NCBI GenBank assembly: GCA_031289625.1
Contig: JAITPB010000107.1
Coordinates: 1-8,725 of the forward strand
Direction of reading: 5' to 3'
From: Clostridiales bacterium
Lineage (GTDB): Bacteria > Bacillota > Clostridia > Lachnospirales > WQUN01
Length of the DNA stretch: 8,725 nucleotides
Both the position numbers and the translations under genes were made by a program. The notes under the pieces are model-generated. The model had not been told where the DNA came from, did no database searches, and saw nothing but the letters and a program-made list of their open reading frames with translations. Below are positions 5,170-8,725 of the stretch, in pieces (within the stretch, counting starts at the first letter, position 1; each line of letters begins with the position of its first letter).

Positions 5170-6261
5170 ATGACAATCAAAAAAAGGCTGATCATTTATC
5201 TCACGTCGCTGTTTTTTATCTGCGGCGCCATTATCGCCGGGGCAGCGCGCGTTATTTTTCCGCTGTACACAGCGTTGCGTCAGTCTGCCGCCATTTCGGG
5301 GGCTTTGCAAAATATATTCATAATATTTATCATCGCTGGCGCGCTTATTTTATTATGCGCTTTGATCTGCGCGTGCGCCATGGCCGCGTTGATGGCCCGG
5401 GGCGTTTTGCCGCCGCTGAAAACGCTTTCCCGGCTGGCTTCGGAAATCCGGGAAGGCAATCTGGACTGCCGGATGGAATACAGCCGCGGCGATGAATTTG
5501 AACAGGTGTTCCGCGAATTTGACGCCATGCGGGAACGGCTGAAAATTTCTTTGGCGGAAACCGCCGCGCTGGAAGAAAACCGGCGTATGCTGGCGGCCAG
5601 CCTCGCGCACGACATTAAGACGCCGGTTACGTCCATTTGCGCCTATGCCGAAGGGCTATCAGATGGTATCGCCTCCACGCCCGAAGCGCGGAAACGCTAC
5701 GCGGAAACCATTTTGCAAAAAGCGCGGCTGGTAGACTCTCTGATTGGCGACCTGTTTTTATTTTCCAAGCTGGAATTGAACCAGGCTTCCCTGACCCTGC
5801 AAGAAGTAAACGCGAGCGTGTTTTTGTCGGACGCGTTTGCGGAGGCCGCGAAAAACGCGTCTTTTGCCCTGACATATACATGTAGCGGCGATCTGGAAAA
5901 CGAAACGCTGCTGGCGCATCCTACGGCCTTCGCGCGGGTGATCCAAAACATCACGCAAAACAGCGTCCGTCACGCGGGCGCGGATAATTTAGCCATCCGC
6001 GTGACCGCGCGGAGGCATGAGAATAGTGTCAATATCAAAATCACTGACAACGGGGCAGGCATCAGCGAAGAGGAATGCGAGCGTATTTTTGAACGGTTCT
6101 ACCGGGCCGATCCGGCACGCGGCGGCTCTGGCAGCGGCCTGGGGCTTTCCATCTGCCGCCGGCTCATCCAGGGGATGAACGGCAAGATATGGGCGCGCGG
6201 CCAAAAAGGCGAAGGGCTGGGCATTTATATCTCCCTGCCGCTTAAAAATAAAAAAGAGTGA
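5170..6261 (+). CDS. Two-component sensor histidine kinase
   Basis: This is a 363-residue membrane kinase. Two membrane segments (~7-27 and ~49-73) enclose only about 20 extracytoplasmic residues, followed by a HAMP-like linker (~75-128), the dimerisation/phosphoacceptor domain with SLAHDIKTPV (H147), and the ATPase domain with N-box NITQNSVRH (260-268), DNGAGI (293-298), FERFYR (307-312) and GSGLGLS (321-327). All catalytic motifs are intact. The very short outer loop is typical of kinases that sense in or at the membrane or through a partner transporter; here the BcrAB-like transporter is the likely partner. ATG 5170 follows the permease stop by 7 bases and has AGGAG at 5152-5156. A TTG at 5143 in the same frame lies inside the permease gene and was not chosen. 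The stop overlaps the regulator start as TGATG. Confidence 0.9.
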   Translation: MTIKKRLIIYLTSLFFICGAIIAGAARVIFPLYTALRQSAAISGALQNIFIIFIIAGALILLCALICACAMAALMARGVLPPLKTLSRLASEIREGNLDCRMEYSRGDEFEQVFREFDAMRERLKISLAETAALEENRRMLAASLAHDIKTPVTSICAYAEGLSDGIASTPEARKRYAETILQKARLVDSLIGDLFLFSKLELNQASLTLQEVNASVFLSDAFAEAAKNASFALTYTCSGDLENETLLAHPTAFARVIQNITQNSVRHAGADNLAIRVTARRHENSVNIKITDNGAGISEEECERIFERFYRADPARGGSGSGLGLSICRRLIQGMNGKIWARGQKGEGLGIYISLPLKNKKE

Positions 6262-6977
6262 TGCCGTATTCAAAAAATATTATGAAAAAAATATTAATCA
6301 TCGAAGACGATCCGAGCATTGCGGAAATCGAGAGCGATTATTTGCAGGCCAACCAATATGAAGCCGCCATCGCTCCGAATGGAACTGCGGGCGCGGCGCT
6401 CGCGCTGGCCGAAAATTTTGATCTGATCTTGCTGGACATTATGCTTCCGGATAAGGACGGCTTTGCCGTATGCAAGGAAATCCGCGCGCAAAAACAGACG
6501 CCGATCCTGTTTGTCTCGGCGAGAATGGATGATATCGACAAAATCAAAGGCTTTGCCGCCGGCGCGGATGATTATATTTGCAAGCCCTTTAGTTTTCATG
6601 AGCTGCTGGCGCGCGTGGCGGCGCGCATCGCTCGGTATGAGGCGCTGACCGGCGCTGATCAGCATTCGGGCCGGGGCGAAATCAGAATCAAAAATTTACG
6701 GATTCTGACGGACGCCCGCCGCGTTTTTCTCGGGGAAAAGGAAATACCGCTGCCCAACAGAGAATATGAACTCCTGCTTTTTTTGGCGCAAAACCCCGGA
6801 AAAGTATTCAGCAAGGAACAGATTCTCAACGCGGTTTGGGGCGTGGATATGTTTGTGGAAATGAATACGGTGGCTGTCCACATCAACCGTCTGCGGGAAA
6901 AAATAGAACGCTCCTCCGCGAACCCGGAATTTATTTTGACCGTCTGGGGCGCTGGTTATAAATTCACGGATATTTAG
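6261..6977 (+). CDS. OmpR-family response regulator
   Basis: This 238-residue DNA-binding regulator is paired with the kinase just upstream. The receiver domain (~9-125) has the acidic pocket EDD (15-17), phosphoacceptor D59 in LLDIMLPD, the switch residue S86 and the conserved K108 in CKPF. A winged helix (~140-236) carries the usual REYELLLFL and NTVAVHINRLREKIE stretches and ends in GAGYKF. Start choice: ATG 6261 overlaps the kinase stop (TGATG), suggesting translational coupling. ATG 6282 gives the more typical MKKILIIEDD N-terminus but has no ribosome binding site, and the true start could be either. Likely targets are its own operon and promoters carrying 11-base tandem repeats such as that at 2376-2419. 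A strong hairpin terminator follows directly. Confidence 0.92.
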   Translation: MPYSKNIMKKILIIEDDPSIAEIESDYLQANQYEAAIAPNGTAGAALALAENFDLILLDIMLPDKDGFAVCKEIRAQKQTPILFVSARMDDIDKIKGFAAGADDYICKPFSFHELLARVAARIARYEALTGADQHSGRGEIRIKNLRILTDARRVFLGEKEIPLPNREYELLLFLAQNPGKVFSKEQILNAVWGVDMFVEMNTVAVHINRLREKIERSSANPEFILTVWGAGYKFTDI

Positions 6978-6986
6978 AACATAATC

Positions 6987-7043
6987 AAAAGCCTTTCGGA
7001 ATATATTGGCAGTGGACAAACCAATGATTCCGAGGGGCTTTTT
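6987..7043 (+). terminator. Long hairpin terminator after regulator gene
   Basis: AAAAGCCTTTCGGAAT (6987-7002) pairs with ATTCCGAGGGGCTTTT (7027-7042) over 16 positions with two G-U pairs. An inner ATTGG/CCAAT stem (7005-7009 and 7021-7025) and an 11-base loop extend it. Five T residues (7039-7043) complete an intrinsic terminator. Its 3' arm also holds the ribosome binding site of the following gene, so it may act as an attenuator as well. Confidence 0.8.
7032..7037 (+). promoter_or_regulatory. RBS of SpoIIM-like gene, buried in hairpin
   Basis: GAGGGG lies 8 bases before ATG 7046 and is the only good Shine-Dalgarno for that start. All six bases are paired in the 3' arm of the hairpin at 6987-7042. 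In transcripts that read through, the site would be hidden unless the hairpin is opened. Confidence 0.7.
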
Positions 7044-7045
7044 AC

Positions 7046-7591
7046 ATGAAAAACAGAAGAGTTTTGATGAAACACGGCTTCCAAAAAAGTTTTTTCGCGC
7101 TCATCTTGTGCGCGTGCCTGAGCATTGGCCTGGGCATTTTGCTGGCCGCCCGGCTGGATGAAACGCGGCTGCGCATGATAGAGGCGCAACTGGGCGTGCG
7201 GTTTCAGGAACAGACTGAGCGAAGCGGCATTTTCACGCAGTCCGTCATCCAAAACGGCGGAACCATGCTGTTGATATGGCTGTTCGTTTTTTTGCCGCTG
7301 GGAGAATGGATAGCCGCCGGCGTTATGGCTGTCAAAGCGATGGGCTATGGATATACCGGCGCGGTGCTGATCCGGGCCTATGGCGGATCGGGCTTTCTGT
7401 ACACGCTGACCCATCTGACGCCGCAAGCCGCGATTCTGCTGCCCGCCGCCGTTTTCCTCTGCTATGCCAATTCACGTTATGGAAGTTCGTTTCGCGGCAA
7501 AAACAGCGCAATTGAGAGCAGGCAAATGCTGGAGTATTTTACAACACTGCTGTTGGCGGCTGTATGCGTTGTTCTGGCCGCATTTATTTAA
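7046..7591 (+). CDS. SpoIIM-like membrane protein
   Basis: This 181-residue integral membrane protein has hydrophobic segments at about 17-35, 73-96, 99-110, 116-141 and 163-181, the last ending at the C-terminus. The pattern NGGTMLLIWLFVFLPLGEW (70-88), followed by a glycine-rich AMGYGYTG, resembles stage II sporulation protein M (SpoIIM/DUF95) family proteins, which in sporulators help the DMP peptidoglycan-remodelling complex. The match is by pattern only, and the protein need not act in sporulation. It is encoded just after the two-component genes, so it may belong to the same antibiotic or envelope response. Start ATG 7046 is chosen because of GAGGGG at 7032-7037; ATG 7067 has a weaker site. 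Expression should be limited by the terminator hairpin covering its ribosome binding site. Its TAA overlaps the stop of the opposing gene. Confidence 0.75.
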   Translation: MKNRRVLMKHGFQKSFFALILCACLSIGLGILLAARLDETRLRMIEAQLGVRFQEQTERSGIFTQSVIQNGGTMLLIWLFVFLPLGEWIAAGVMAVKAMGYGYTGAVLIRAYGGSGFLYTLTHLTPQAAILLPAAVFLCYANSRYGSSFRGKNSAIESRQMLEYFTTLLLAAVCVVLAAFI

Positions 7592-8725
7592 TCGCTGAAC
7601 GGGAGAGATTGCGGCAGCTGATCAATTTCCGCGCACATGTCATCCAACATCTTGCACATAAACCGGTTGTCCTCCGGCCCGCCTCGAAAAGTACAGCTTA
7701 ACGTACAGGCGCCTGCATATGTCGAGGCCGTTATATGAACGTGAGGGCGGCGTTTCAGCGTCGCCGCTATACGGACGTATTTCACTGGCGTCTCGCCAAA
7801 ATGCAGCTGTTCCGCATCCAAGATGCCCACGTTTGAAAAAGTGATGAGCGGCCGCAGAGCGAACTTTGTAAAATAATGCTTCAGTAAAGGATATGGCATC
7901 ATGCGCACCGCAAAATTCCACAGCATAATGGACTTCAATATGTTTTTCCCCGCTTTATGCACCCGCATTTGCCCGGAAATCTGCGCAATGGTATCGGCAA
8001 AGCTGTCTTCCGGTTTCACTTCTATCCGGCACATGCAATAGCCTGAATAATTGCTGATGCCGTAAGCCGTGCCCGCTGGGACAAATTTTCGCAAATCCAT
8101 AGTGGACGGGAAGAAAACCTTCTGCGCATTGGTGTTTTTGCAAAACGCCCGTGCGTAAACTGCCATCAAAGCATCGTTGAGGGTGGCGCCTTGCGCTTTG
8201 ACAAAATGTTTCAGCGTATTGAATGACGCGGCTTGCAGTGTTCGCCATTCTATATAGGGATCAGACAGGCCGCCGGAGAAATCGATGCCAGCTTGATTTT
8301 TTGGTTCGTCGGCATAGACATTGAAAGGGGATTGCATAATCTTACATTTCTCCCGAAAACGCATATCCGCAAATAACGGCTTTGTCCCACGCTGCCGCTC
8401 AAACGCCGGAACGGAAACTGTTTCACCGTTTTTCAACTTACGGTAAATTTCGGAGAGAAGATACAAGTACTGTTTAACCCCCGCGCCATCGCAGACGATA
8501 TGGCTGCTTACCGTGCAAAGAAGGTCGCCCTCCACTTTTCGATGGAGTATCACTTTCAGCAGCGGTTCACAGGCTATATCTATATCTGCGGCAAAAGCCT
8601 GGAAAAAAGTTGCCTCGTCCGCGTCCAAAACATGCAAGATATCCTCGGCAGTGAAGCCCTTGTCCACCCAGCGAAGTTTGCGCGAATCCCCTCTAAAGCA
8701 GCATCTAAGCAGCGGAAACGCTTGC
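7588..8725 (-). CDS. Condensation/acyltransferase-superfamily protein, 5' end missing
   Basis: About 378 residues are visible. The frame is still open at the right edge: upstream of an in-frame GTG at 8665-8667 it continues without stop through 19 codons (including FPLLR and KLRW), which read as natural protein, so the true start lies beyond 8725. The motif SHIVCDG (55-61 counted from that GTG) supplies the HxxxDG catalytic signature of the CAT/condensation-domain superfamily, where the histidine activates a hydroxyl or amine for acyl transfer. A later ISNYSG and the TFSNVGILD stretch recall stand-alone alcohol-acetyltransferase or PapA-like members. The substrate is unknown and no carrier-protein or adenylation domain is visible. 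The gene is convergent with the SpoIIM-like gene, with a 4-base overlap of the stop codons (TTAA) and no terminator between them. Confidence 0.75.
   Translation of the reverse strand, partial: QAFPLLRCCFRGDSRKLRWVDKGFTAEDILHVLDADEATFFQAFAADIDIACEPLLKVILHRKVEGDLLCTVSSHIVCDGAGVKQYLYLLSEIYRKLKNGETVSVPAFERQRGTKPLFADMRFREKCKIMQSPFNVYADEPKNQAGIDFSGGLSDPYIEWRTLQAASFNTLKHFVKAQGATLNDALMAVYARAFCKNTNAQKVFFPSTMDLRKFVPAGTAYGISNYSGYCMCRIEVKPEDSFADTIAQISGQMRVHKAGKNILKSIMLWNFAVRMMPYPLLKHYFTKFALRPLITFSNVGILDAEQLHFGETPVKYVRIAATLKRRPHVHITASTYAGACTLSCTFRGGPEDNRFMCKMLDDMCAEIDQLPQSLPFSD

Noticed and set aside
1..8725. CRISPR array, tRNA or rRNA genes
   Set aside because: No regularly spaced direct repeats with unique spacers and no tRNA-like cloverleaf or rRNA-like sequence were seen. 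The only tandem arrays are the 12-base units in the ATPase tail and the 11-base units at 2376-2419.

Overview
The window looks like part of a chromosome from a Gram-positive, spore-forming-lineage member of the Clostridia (Firmicutes). Supporting signs are Gram-positive style Shine-Dalgarno sites, sigma-A type promoters, a BcrA/BcrB-type transporter paired with a two-component system, a SpoIIM-like membrane protein, and a clostridial-style ABC-F protein. The genus cannot be told from the sequence. The genes have a balanced to slightly GC-rich base composition, while the first ~340 bases are visibly AT-rich.

Layout. Bases 1-823 hold no confident intact protein gene. They carry a possible terminator, two inverted copies of a 32-base hairpin sequence, a near-consensus promoter at 191-219, a broken fragment that may derive from an IS630-type transposase (minus strand), a strong hairpin terminator (626-660), and then the promoter and short leader ORF of the next gene. 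Bases 824-2383 encode an ABC-F ATPase of the ribosome-protection type. Bases 2463-3560 encode a secreted protein of unknown family with an acidic, low-complexity tail. It has its own promoter, preceded by tandem 11-base repeats that look like an OmpR-family operator.

Bases 3646-6977 are a tight four-gene cluster: BcrA/LanF-like ATPase, BcrB/LanE-like permease, sensor kinase and OmpR-family response regulator. The genes are joined by ATGA or TGATG overlaps or a 7-base gap. This is the classic layout of a peptide-antibiotic (bacitracin- or lantibiotic-type) sensing and export module. It ends in a long hairpin terminator whose 3' arm contains the ribosome binding site of the next gene, a small SpoIIM-like membrane protein (7046-7591). 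On the minus strand, converging on it with a 4-base stop-codon overlap, is a condensation/acyltransferase-superfamily gene (HxxxDG motif) that runs off the right edge of the window.

Together, the ABC-F gene (defence at the ribosome) and the transporter plus two-component system (defence at the membrane) suggest an antibiotic-response locus. The secreted protein and the SpoIIM-like protein are the two members without a clear role. The hairpin/RBS overlap, the 11-base repeats and the glycine-repeat tail of the ATPase are the most notable unexplained structures.
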